Below, in pieces: positions 7,409 through 13,519 of a stretch of 13,519 bases of DNA (position 1 is the stretch's first letter; the number at the start of each line of letters is the position of its first letter). The notes below the pieces were generated by a model. That model was given only the letters and a program-made list of their open reading frames with translations, did not search any database and had not been told where the DNA came from. Made by a program: the position numbers and the translations under genes. This stretch comes from Synergistaceae bacterium (GTDB lineage: Bacteria > Synergistota > Synergistia > Synergistales > Aminobacteriaceae), in NCBI GenBank assembly GCA_017446645.1, contig JAFSQO010000143.1, forward strand, positions 1-13,519, in the 5' to 3' direction.

Positions 7409-7493
7409 AGTAAGACCCCCTCGCCACAAGTGGCCCTCTCCCCCTTTACAGGGGGCGGAGTCTCGCAAGTCCTTTCTGTGAAGGGGGGTTACT
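7409..7493. terminator. GC-rich compound palindrome between convergent genes, probable bidirectional terminator
   Basis: The 85-base element is built of nested inverted repeats. The outer arms AGTAA-GA-CCCCCT (7409-7421) and AGGGGGG-TTACT (7482-7493) pair around the whole. Inside are GCCAC-AA-GTGGC (7423-7434) and CCCCC-TTTACA-GGGGG (7440-7455), the latter extended by CTCC/GGAG. The 3' arm covers the stop codon of the minus-strand kinase (7489-7491). It lies 28 bases after the PH-domain gene stop. Its composition differs sharply from the AT-rich intergenic DNA elsewhere in the window, so it may be a copy of a dispersed intergenic repeat. It lacks a long U tract on either side, so the terminator role is an inference. 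Confidence 0.55.
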
Positions 7494-9333
7494 CTTTTCT
7501 GTTGAGGCAAGACTTCAGGATTCTCATCATTTCCTGACTCTTGAAGGGTTTGGGTAAATAGTCATCAAATCCGTATGAGATATACTCGGCTCTTGCATTG
7601 GCTCCTGCGTTGGCTGTGAGGGCGATGAACTTTGTATTTTCAGCGTGTTTCTTTGCGTGATTAAGTGTCTCAATCCCGTCCATTCCGGGCATTTTGTGGT
7701 CAAGGAAGACGACATCATAGTGTCCGGCTTTAATTTTATCCAGGGCATCTTCGCCGCTCTCTGAAGTGTCGATTTTTGCCTCCGTGTTCTTGAGCATTCC
7801 TTTTGCTACGACTAAGTTTACAGGGGTATCATCTACTATTAATATCTTTGCATCGGGCCATATTTCGGGTTCTGATTCTTTTTCTGACTCGATAGCTTTT
7901 GCCTTCTCGTTCATGTTCATGAAGTAGTCATATTCTTGAATCGTGTAGTGTTCTCCCTGAGCGATTTTCTGGGGAATGGTTACAGTGAATTCAGTGCCTT
8001 CTCCGTAGGTGCTTTTGACTTCGATTATGCCATTCATGATATTTACTATGTTGCGGACGAGGTTCAGGCCAAGTCCTGCGCCCATTATGTGACGTGTTTC
8101 GAGGACATTAGCGCGTTCAAAGGGTTCAAAGATTTTGCCGAGTTCTTCGGGTTTCATGCCTATGCCTGTATCTTTTACGGTGAATACGAGTTTTATGTTG
8201 CTGTCATGTCTCTCGCCTGTAACACTCAGGGTTATGCTGCCTGTCTGGGTGTACTTTGCGGCGTTGTCGAGCAAGTTAGTCAGGACCTGCTTTAATCTCA
8301 GGGAGTCGCCGAAAAGGTGTTCACTCAGGTTTTTATCGGCATTCAGGACGAATCGCGTTTTATTCTTGAGTCTGTCAGCTACAAAGCTCTCGCAGTCCTT
8401 GAGCAATTCCCACAGGTGATAATTTGCCTCAAAAAGATCCATTTTGCCTGCTTCTATCTTAGAGATGTCAAGGATATTATTCACCAGATTCAGCAAGTAT
8501 TCGCCTGCGATTTTCATGGCCTGTGCGGCGTTGAGTGTTTCTTTATCCGGGTTCTCGTTGAGGATCATCTCGTTAATTCCCAGAATTGCGTTCATTGGTG
8601 TTCTTATTTCGTGTGATGTGCTTGCCAAGAAATTGCTTTTGGCCTTATTAGCTATATTTGCCTGCACAATCGAGGCTTCTGTGCGGACTCTGGCCTGTTC
8701 TGTCTCTTTATGGGCTGCGATTAAGAGCTTGTATGTCGGTGCTTCCATATAAAAGAACGTGAACAGCAGCATAATCGTAGAAACTGTATACACAAGGGGG
8801 ATAGTCTGCTCGAATATGTACTGGATTACGAAGGCATCGATTAATAAGAGAAAGAGCAGATTCATGACGAGGAACTGGCCGTTACCGTAATATTTCTGGA
8901 ATATCAGCTGAAGGACGAAACCCTCAAGGGCGAAGAATACGGCGAAACCGGGGCAAAATATCATGTACATGCTGTCAATCGGGTTAAAGATAAATATGCA
9001 GGCCAGGCTGATGAACATGAGGGCGAAATTCACATCTTTGAACGTCTGAGTAAGCCTTCCGGTGTATGAAGCTACGTAACACATCAGGCAATAGGCATTT
9101 ATGTTTACGAGGGCGTAAAATATTTTTGTGAACAGGATTTCATGAGAAAGTGCGGGGAAAATCCTGGAAATACCTTCCATAAGGGCAGATATAAGCGTTG
9201 AGAAGACCAGCAGAAGGAAACGCCGGTTAATTTCGTTCTTTGTGGACATTCGGCCAGCAAGAAATGCAGCCATCACAATGAGGAACGGCAGCACAGAAAA
9301 CTCTATAAAAGTATCGTCAGTTAAGTAATGCAT
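7489..9333 (-). CDS. Membrane hybrid histidine kinase with C-terminal receiver
   Basis: A 614-residue sensor kinase. The N-terminal 200 residues hold about seven hydrophobic segments (near 10-27, 37-55, 68-88, 102-118, 128-146, 154-172, 178-196). This resembles the seven-helix sensor module found in front of some kinases. A coiled linker (205-233) leads to HisKA with STSHEIRTP (His241). The ATPase domain has N-box LTNLLDNAAKYT (Asn353, Asn357), DTGIGM (388-393) and GAGLGL (418-423). The receiver (about 494-612) has Asp501/502, phosphoacceptor Asp545 in FLDHKMPGMDG, Thr573 and Lys595. There is no HPt domain, so onward transfer needs a separate HPt protein. An AAGGAGCC box lies 12 bases before the ATG. 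The gene is divergent from two amino-acid permeases, which suggests it could sense or control uptake. That link is inferred from position only. Confidence 0.93.
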   Translation of the reverse strand: MHYLTDDTFIEFSVLPFLIVMAAFLAGRMSTKNEINRRFLLLVFSTLISALMEGISRIFPALSHEILFTKIFYALVNINAYCLMCYVASYTGRLTQTFKDVNFALMFISLACIFIFNPIDSMYMIFCPGFAVFFALEGFVLQLIFQKYYGNGQFLVMNLLFLLLIDAFVIQYIFEQTIPLVYTVSTIMLLFTFFYMEAPTYKLLIAAHKETEQARVRTEASIVQANIANKAKSNFLASTSHEIRTPMNAILGINEMILNENPDKETLNAAQAMKIAGEYLLNLVNNILDISKIEAGKMDLFEANYHLWELLKDCESFVADRLKNKTRFVLNADKNLSEHLFGDSLRLKQVLTNLLDNAAKYTQTGSITLSVTGERHDSNIKLVFTVKDTGIGMKPEELGKIFEPFERANVLETRHIMGAGLGLNLVRNIVNIMNGIIEVKSTYGEGTEFTVTIPQKIAQGEHYTIQEYDYFMNMNEKAKAIESEKESEPEIWPDAKILIVDDTPVNLVVAKGMLKNTEAKIDTSESGEDALDKIKAGHYDVVFLDHKMPGMDGIETLNHAKKHAENTKFIALTANAGANARAEYISYGFDDYLPKPFKSQEMMRILKSCLNRKE

Positions 9334-9377
9334 AAAAATTCAAGGCTCCTTAATTATTAATTACACAAGTGAAGACT

Positions 9378-9386
9378 AGTATAGCA
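9378..9386 (-). promoter_or_regulatory. Extended -10 promoter of the second hybrid kinase
   Basis: Read on the minus strand the bases are TGCTATACT, an extended -10 with one mismatch to TATAAT. The -35 region is poor. The predicted start near 9371 gives a leader of about 38 bases containing the AAGGAG ribosome site. Confidence 0.55.
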
Positions 9387-9409
9387 TTGCATTCTAAATT
9401 CTTTCAGCG

Positions 9410-9418
9410 TGATATAAT
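9410..9418 (+). promoter_or_regulatory. Extended -10 promoter of the permease pair
   Basis: TGATATAAT is a perfect extended -10. TTGCAT (9387-9392) is a partial -35 with a 20-base spacer. Transcription should begin near 9425, leaving an AU-rich leader of about 80 bases before the first permease. Confidence 0.6.
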
Positions 9419-9505
9419 TCACAGCAACAAATTGCCATTAGACAGACATAATGAATATAATAATTATAAATCATAATAAATATAATAAATGAAAGGCCCG
9501 GTAAC

Positions 9506-10945
9506 ATGCTATTCTTTAACTTTGACTTAGATGAAGCGCATCTAAACAGAAGGCTCACCCCGTTGAACGTGTGGTCGCTTGCATTTGGCTGCGTGATTGG
9601 TTGGAGTGCTTTTGTTATGCCTGGTAATCTCTTTCTGAGAAGTGCGGGGCCTCTTGGTACTCTGATAGCTATGCAGATTGCTGCATTCGTAATGCTTATA
9701 ATCTCGTACAGTTATAGTTATATGATAAAAAAATTTCCGTTGACTGGCGGAGAGTTCATTTATGCGGAGAGGTCTTTCGGGGTTCATCACGGATTTATAT
9801 GTGCGTGGTTCCTGAGTCTCTCGTATCTTTCTGTAATCCCGTTAAATGCTACGGCTCTGAATTTAATTCTGCGTGCGCTCTTCGGTGATGTCTTTCGGTT
9901 CGGACTTCACTATAACGTTGCGGGCTATGAAGTCTACACGGGGGAGATACTTGTTGCTGTCAGTGCATTGACTATCTTTGCATTTATTGATTCTCTGGGT
10001 GTTCAGTTCACTGGGCAATTGCAGACTTTATTCGTCATGATATTACTGGGGGGCATCTTGATAGTTATAGCAGGTGCAGTTTTCAGTCCGGAGGCTACGA
10101 CTGAGAATATGCAGCCGATGTTCCGCAATGAGACTGCATTCTTCACAAAGGGAATTATCGCACAGATTATCGCGGTTTACGTCACTGGGCCTCAGTCATT
10201 CGTAGGCTTTGACACTGTGCCGCAGTTAATGGAAGAGTCTGACTTCTCGCCCGAAAGCACAAAAATCGTCATGGATACGAGTATTTTATGCGGTGCATTT
10301 GTCTATATAGCGTTGACATTTCTGGCGGCTTCAGTCGTCCCTGCTGGCTATGTGAACTGGGTTCATTATATCGACAGTTTGGGGGAGCTTTCAGGTGTTG
10401 AGGCTATACCTACGTTAAACGCTGCCAAAACAGTAATGGGTACGGCGGGACTGTGTTTTATATCTGCGTCTGTGCTGACTGCTATGTTCACGGGAATTAT
10501 AGGCTTTTACACGGCTACGAGCAGGCTTCTTTATGCTATGTCGCGTGAAAAAATGCTGCCCTCATGGTTCAGTGAGCTTAGTAAGAACAGTGTACCAGTT
10601 AATGCCGGAATTTTCTGCGCTGTTGTCTCAGGGATAACATGCTTATTCGGACGTGCTGTGATGGGCTGGGTTTTCGATATGGCTTCGATAGGTGCATCGA
10701 TAGGGTTTGCGTACACTTCGATTTCAGCATGTAAGTATGCATTGAAAGAAAAGCGTGTTGATATAATAATTTTCGGGGCATTGGGCTTTATTCTTTCTCT
10801 CTCAATGGGAGTGCTTCTTCTTGTGCCTATTCCGGGCCTGAATGTTTCGCTTTCTAAAGAGTCATATATTTTATTAGTAATCTGGACGTTAATGGGCTTA
10901 GTGTTTTATTTTAACAACAAGAGAGGCAATAAATACAAATCATGA
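9506..10945 (+). CDS. APC-superfamily amino-acid permease (first of tandem pair)
   Basis: A 479-residue, roughly 12-helix transporter of the amino acid-polyamine-organocation type that should move an amino acid or related amine across the cytoplasmic membrane. The first helix carries FGCVIGWSAFVMPG (28-40). The backbone-unwinding G-S-G of typical members is G-W-S here (32-34). The first loop after helix 2 has KKFPLTGGEFIYAERSFG. Helix 6 has GPQSFVGFDTVPQLMEESDF (228-247), a motif shared with the second copy. The ATG at 9506 has GAAAGG nine bases upstream. Its stop overlaps the start of the next permease. It starts across a divergent region from a sensor kinase. Substrate cannot be told from sequence. 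Confidence 0.9.
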   Translation: MLFFNFDLDEAHLNRRLTPLNVWSLAFGCVIGWSAFVMPGNLFLRSAGPLGTLIAMQIAAFVMLIISYSYSYMIKKFPLTGGEFIYAERSFGVHHGFICAWFLSLSYLSVIPLNATALNLILRALFGDVFRFGLHYNVAGYEVYTGEILVAVSALTIFAFIDSLGVQFTGQLQTLFVMILLGGILIVIAGAVFSPEATTENMQPMFRNETAFFTKGIIAQIIAVYVTGPQSFVGFDTVPQLMEESDFSPESTKIVMDTSILCGAFVYIALTFLAASVVPAGYVNWVHYIDSLGELSGVEAIPTLNAAKTVMGTAGLCFISASVLTAMFTGIIGFYTATSRLLYAMSREKMLPSWFSELSKNSVPVNAGIFCAVVSGITCLFGRAVMGWVFDMASIGASIGFAYTSISACKYALKEKRVDIIIFGALGFILSLSMGVLLLVPIPGLNVSLSKESYILLVIWTLMGLVFYFNNKRGNKYKS

Positions 10946-12405
10946 AAGTCGGACGCAAAGACCATCTGCAAAAGGGGCTGAGTGTATTAAGTGCGTGGTC
11001 AATGGCATTTGGCTGCATAGTAGGCTCAGGGGCGTTCATAATGCCCGGCAGGAATTTTCTGCGGAAGGCCGGCCCAATGGGAGCGTTGGCGGCTATGGAG
11101 GCTGCGGCGTTCATAATGCTGATAATCTCATACAGTTATGATTATATGATTCGCAAATTTCCGGTTTCAGGCGGTCAGTTTATTTATGCAAAAAAGGCAT
11201 TCGGTGTAGTTCACGGGTTTATCTGTGCGTGGTTTCTGTGTCTGTGCTATATAACATTGATACCTATAAATGCTACGGCATTCAGCATAATATTTCGGGC
11301 ATTATCCGGGAATATTTTGCAGTTCGGGCATATTTACACGTTTGTCGGCTATGATATTTACGTTGGTGAATTAATCTTTGCTGTTGCTGTTCTTGTCTCT
11401 ATGGCATTAATCAGCGCAATGGGTTCTGGTTCAGCGGGCAGAATTCAGACTTTGCTAGTAATTATAATGCTTTTGGGTGTATTCATAAATCTTTGGGGTA
11501 TAATCAGAAGTCCGGCTGTGAATTCGAGTGATTTGCTGCCGATGTTCTACCCGTTAAAAGATTCAGGCTCGATAATGGGCTATGTAGGCCAAATAATGTC
11601 AGTCATGATACTTGCTCCGTGGGCATATGTAGGCTTTGATGTTGTGCCGCTTCTCACTGAAGAGTCAGATTTTCCGCGTGAGAGCATAAAGCCAATCATG
11701 GATACGACTATATTATCAGGCTGTGCTGTGTATATAATCATGATTTTCATTGCTGCATGGGGAAAGCCTGCGAGATATGCCAGCTGGGTTAGTTATGTGC
11801 GTGTTGTGCAGGACCTTGAGGGTGTAGAGGGTATTGCAACGTTTTCGGCAGCTAATAAAGTGCTTGGCAGTACGGGGGTTCTTGTTATGTCTCTGAGTGC
11901 TATGATGGCTATGCTGACGTGCATTCTAGGATTTTACACTGCAGCCGGAAGATTATTATACTCAATGGCTCGTGACAGGTTAATACCCTCATGGTTCATG
12001 AAATTAAATCATAACGGGGTGCCGTATAATTCTTTAATATTCTGCATGGCTGTATCATTTTTTGCACCGTTCATCGGCAGGACTGCGATGGGCTGGCTTG
12101 TTGACATTTCATCAATCGGCGGAGCTGTGGGGATGGCTTACACATCGCTTGCGTCTGTGAAATTTGCCTTCAGTGAGGGTCGCAATGACATGATTATATT
12201 CGGTTCTGCGGGGTTTATTTTCTCGGTGATATTTGCCGTGATGCTTTTAATTCCGTTCTGGCGCGAGTATGCCCTTCAGTGGCCGTCATATTTGCTGCTC
12301 TTTATCTGGGTGATTCTGGGAGGGGTGTTATTCTGTGTCAGGAGGTTCAGAATCAGGAATAAAATACGGGAAATCAGGAGGACAAAAGGATTCTTGTCAA
12401 AGTAA
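10942..12405 (+). CDS. APC-superfamily amino-acid permease (second of tandem pair)
   Basis: A 487-residue paralogue of the preceding permease, clearly alike over its whole length. Shared blocks include AFGC near the start, AGP, MLIISYSY, FGV-HGFICAWFL, VGFD-VP and GFYTA. The first helix keeps the canonical VGSGAFIMPG (27-36), unlike the first copy. Helix 6 reads APWAYVGFDVVPLLTEESDF (225-244). Its ATG overlaps the previous stop as ATGA, so translation is probably coupled. A GAGAGG box at 10921-10926 lies 15 bases upstream. The C-terminus is very basic (RRFRIRNKIREIRRTKG), as expected for a cytoplasmic tail. The pair may transport different substrates, form a heteromer, or act as exchanger and uptake partner; none of this is shown by sequence. 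The stop is 6 bases from the convergent tRNA gene. Confidence 0.9.
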   Translation: MKVGRKDHLQKGLSVLSAWSMAFGCIVGSGAFIMPGRNFLRKAGPMGALAAMEAAAFIMLIISYSYDYMIRKFPVSGGQFIYAKKAFGVVHGFICAWFLCLCYITLIPINATAFSIIFRALSGNILQFGHIYTFVGYDIYVGELIFAVAVLVSMALISAMGSGSAGRIQTLLVIIMLLGVFINLWGIIRSPAVNSSDLLPMFYPLKDSGSIMGYVGQIMSVMILAPWAYVGFDVVPLLTEESDFPRESIKPIMDTTILSGCAVYIIMIFIAAWGKPARYASWVSYVRVVQDLEGVEGIATFSAANKVLGSTGVLVMSLSAMMAMLTCILGFYTAAGRLLYSMARDRLIPSWFMKLNHNGVPYNSLIFCMAVSFFAPFIGRTAMGWLVDISSIGGAVGMAYTSLASVKFAFSEGRNDMIIFGSAGFIFSVIFAVMLLIPFWREYALQWPSYLLLFIWVILGGVLFCVRRFRIRNKIREIRRTKGFLSK

Positions 12406-12411
12406 GTGAAG

Positions 12412-12484
12412 TGGAGCTGAGGAGATTCGAACTCCCGGCCTCGACAATGCGAATGTCGCGCGCTCCCAACTGCGCTACAGCCCC
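12412..12484 (-). tRNA. tRNA-Ala, anticodon CGC
   Basis: On the minus strand the 73 bases fold as a complete cloverleaf. The acceptor stem is GGGGCTG/CAGCTCC, with the G3-U70 wobble that identifies alanine tRNA. The D arm is GCGC/GCGC. The anticodon stem CGACA/TGTCG encloses loop TTCGCAT, giving anticodon CGC, which reads GCG codons. The variable loop is 5 bases and the T arm is GGGAG-TTCGAAT-CTCCT. The discriminator base is A. The next bases are CTT, so the CCA end is not encoded and must be added after transcription. The tRNA is single, ends head to tail against the second permease gene, and has its own strong promoter. No clear terminator follows it. Confidence 0.95.
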
Positions 12485-12497
12485 AAAGACGCAAGAT

Positions 12498-12526
12498 ATT
12501 TTATTCCCGAAAAATGTTCTTGTCAA
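12498..12526 (-). promoter_or_regulatory. Sigma-70-type promoter of tRNA-Ala
   Basis: On the minus strand TTGACA (plus 12521-12526) is followed by a 17-base spacer and TAAAAT (plus 12498-12503). This is a near-consensus promoter ending about 13 bases before the first base of the mature tRNA. The -35 box overlaps a TTGTCA on the plus strand (12520-12525). Confidence 0.8.
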
Positions 12527-12586
12527 CGTAATTGATAAATATAAATGCGAGTGAATTTTATTTTTGTTCAGGAGGAAAAATTTTTT

Positions 12587-13519
12587 ATGAGGACTATTCG
12601 CAGGTTAATCATGTTAGTATTAACTCTCTCATTAACAACAACGCCGCTATATGCTGCTTCTGAGTCTGGGAACGTCATGAAAGTATCTTCGCTGCCTTCA
12701 TACCAGTGGCAGAAGACCGCAAGTTTCCCGAATTGGCTTGGCCGAGTTGATGATACCCTTGCAGTCAACAGTATTATAGGCTTTCACTTCTGGCACTCTC
12801 AGGGAGAAATCTATCTCAGGCTTTCAGAAGGCGTTAAAAGTTTCGACATGTTCATCAACGGCAAAAGGGTCAACACCTCAGCAATGAATACTGCAGGGGT
12901 TTACGCTCTGGACATTTCGGGCTATACGATTGACGGAATTAACAGCCTGCAAATTTCCAACATAAATATAGACAAGAAAAACGCAATAAGTGTATTTATT
13001 CCATATCCTGTAATTCTCAGGGGCGATCTCGAAAATTCAGGGATAAGACCTGAGACACTTGCAATGATTTCGGACATAATTGCGTCAGATACGGCGAACG
13101 GCTTCCCAAGTGCACAGCTCGCAGTAATCCGCAACGGGAGGCTCGTATACTCGAATTCATGGGGAAATAATATAGATACTAATACCCTTTATGATCTCGC
13201 CTCAGTCAGCAAAGTTTTCGGAGTAAATTACGCGATTCAAAAACTCGTGAGCGAAAAGAAACTCGACATTGACACGAAGATAATTAACATTTTGGGCAAT
13301 GAGTTCGCCAATGACACTATAACGATAAATTATAAAGGCTCTAAGGCTCCGGACATTAAGACCATGAAAAGCTGGAAGGCATCAATAACTATCAGGGATA
13401 TTATGTGCCATCGTGCAGGGTTTCCTGCTGAAATTTACTATCATGACAAGAATTATGATATTGCACAGTTAAAGCATAATGAGAAGGCAAATAACACATT
13501 ATACACAGGCATTGACGGA
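12587..13519 (+). CDS. Secreted SxxK serine hydrolase (beta-lactamase/PBP-like family), 3' end missing
   Basis: The first 311 residues of a secreted serine hydrolase; the frame is open to the last base of the window. A signal peptide is evident: basic MRTIRR, a hydrophobic core, then a likely cleavage after PLYA (residue 23). Residues about 30-145 look like a beta-rich extension (GEIYLRLSEGVKSFDMFING, then GVYALDISGY), not part of the hydrolase fold and possibly carbohydrate binding. The hydrolase starts near 155 with FPSAQLAVIRNGRLVYSNSWG. The nucleophile motif is DLASVSKVFG (Ser206, Lys209), and HRAGFPAE (275-282) matches the class C beta-lactamase/penicillin-binding-protein-like group. The tyrosine motif and the third motif would lie past the window edge. 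Members include peptidases, esterases and amidases, so the substrate is open. The ATG has AGGAGGA with a gap of about 10 bases. The promoter region is shared back to back with the tRNA. Confidence 0.85.
   Translation, partial: MRTIRRLIMLVLTLSLTTTPLYAASESGNVMKVSSLPSYQWQKTASFPNWLGRVDDTLAVNSIIGFHFWHSQGEIYLRLSEGVKSFDMFINGKRVNTSAMNTAGVYALDISGYTIDGINSLQISNINIDKKNAISVFIPYPVILRGDLENSGIRPETLAMISDIIASDTANGFPSAQLAVIRNGRLVYSNSWGNNIDTNTLYDLASVSKVFGVNYAIQKLVSEKKLDIDTKIINILGNEFANDTITINYKGSKAPDIKTMKSWKASITIRDIMCHRAGFPAEIYYHDKNYDIAQLKHNEKANNTLYTGIDG

Larger units (their letters stand above)
9334..9505. promoter_or_regulatory. AT-rich divergent regulatory region between kinase and permeases
   Basis: These 172 bases hold two opposed promoters about 25 bases apart. 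On the kinase side lies a palindromic AT block, TAATTATTAATTA (9351-9363), just behind the kinase ribosome site. On the permease side a ten-base direct repeat AATATAATAA (9454-9463 and 9479-9488) lies in the untranslated leader. No riboswitch fold or small gene was recognised. Confidence 0.5.

Noticed and set aside
7423..7455. The two inner hairpins as CRISPR repeats
   Set aside because: There is only one copy of each palindrome, with no spacer periodicity and no cas genes.
7936..8752. Several overlapping plus-strand open frames opposite the second kinase
   Set aside because: They are antisense shadows of the kinase coding sequence. They have no family resemblance and no ribosome sites.
12380..12402. 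Small inverted repeat GACAA/TTGTC near the end of the second permease as a terminator for the permeases or the tRNA
   Set aside because: The stem has only five pairs, lies inside the coding region, and has no T tract on either side.
12276..12494. Minus-strand open frame of 72 codons over the tRNA
   Set aside because: It reads through the tRNA-Ala gene and the antisense of the permease tail. The cloverleaf fully explains the bases and no ribosome site is present.

Overview
The window looks like a chromosomal stretch from an anaerobic, gut-type bacterium. Its Shine-Dalgarno boxes are strong (AAGGAGG-like), its rplI and dnaB genes are adjacent, and it is rich in hybrid histidine kinases. A member of the Synergistota or a Clostridia-like Firmicute would fit, but the phylum is an inference and is not settled by the sequence. 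There are no mobile elements, no CRISPR array and no clear sign of recent horizontal transfer.

Layout. Bases 1-75 hold the last 24 codons of an upstream gene whose product ends in a hydrophobic stretch. Bases 143-3517 form a two-gene operon. Its first gene encodes a membrane hybrid histidine kinase with kinase, receiver and HPt domains. Its second encodes a cytoplasmic protein with a degenerate pseudo-receiver and a canonical receiver. A strong hairpin terminator closes the operon at 3563-3620. Next come rplI (3696-4145) and dnaB (4155-5507), a housekeeping translation/replication pair. A MacB/FtsX-type ABC permease on the minus strand (5511-6734) ends 3 bases from dnaB. Divergent from it is a small two-helix membrane protein with a bacterial PH domain (6890-7381). 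A GC-rich compound palindrome (7409-7493) separates this gene from a second membrane hybrid histidine kinase on the minus strand (7489-9333). A 172-base, AT-rich divergent promoter region follows. It drives that kinase on one side and a tandem pair of paralogous APC amino-acid permeases on the other (9506-10945 and 10942-12405, coupled by an ATGA overlap). A tRNA-Ala(CGC) lies on the minus strand (12412-12484) with a textbook promoter. It is back to back with a secreted SxxK serine hydrolase (12587 onward) that runs off the window.

How the parts may work together. The first operon contains every station of a His-Asp-His-Asp phosphorelay: His218, Asp519 and His693 in the kinase, then Asp217 in the second protein. 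No DNA-binding or enzymatic output domain is present. The second kinase has only kinase and receiver domains and no HPt. It faces the two amino-acid permeases across a shared regulatory region, which suggests but does not prove a sensing/transport link. None of the three canonical receivers in the window is fused to an output domain, so the final effector must be elsewhere or must act by protein-protein contact.

Promoters here share an extended -10 form (TGnTATAAT or close), and several Shine-Dalgarno boxes sit unusually far (about 11-15 bases) from the start codon. These traits helped choose starts, notably for rplI and the PH-domain gene.
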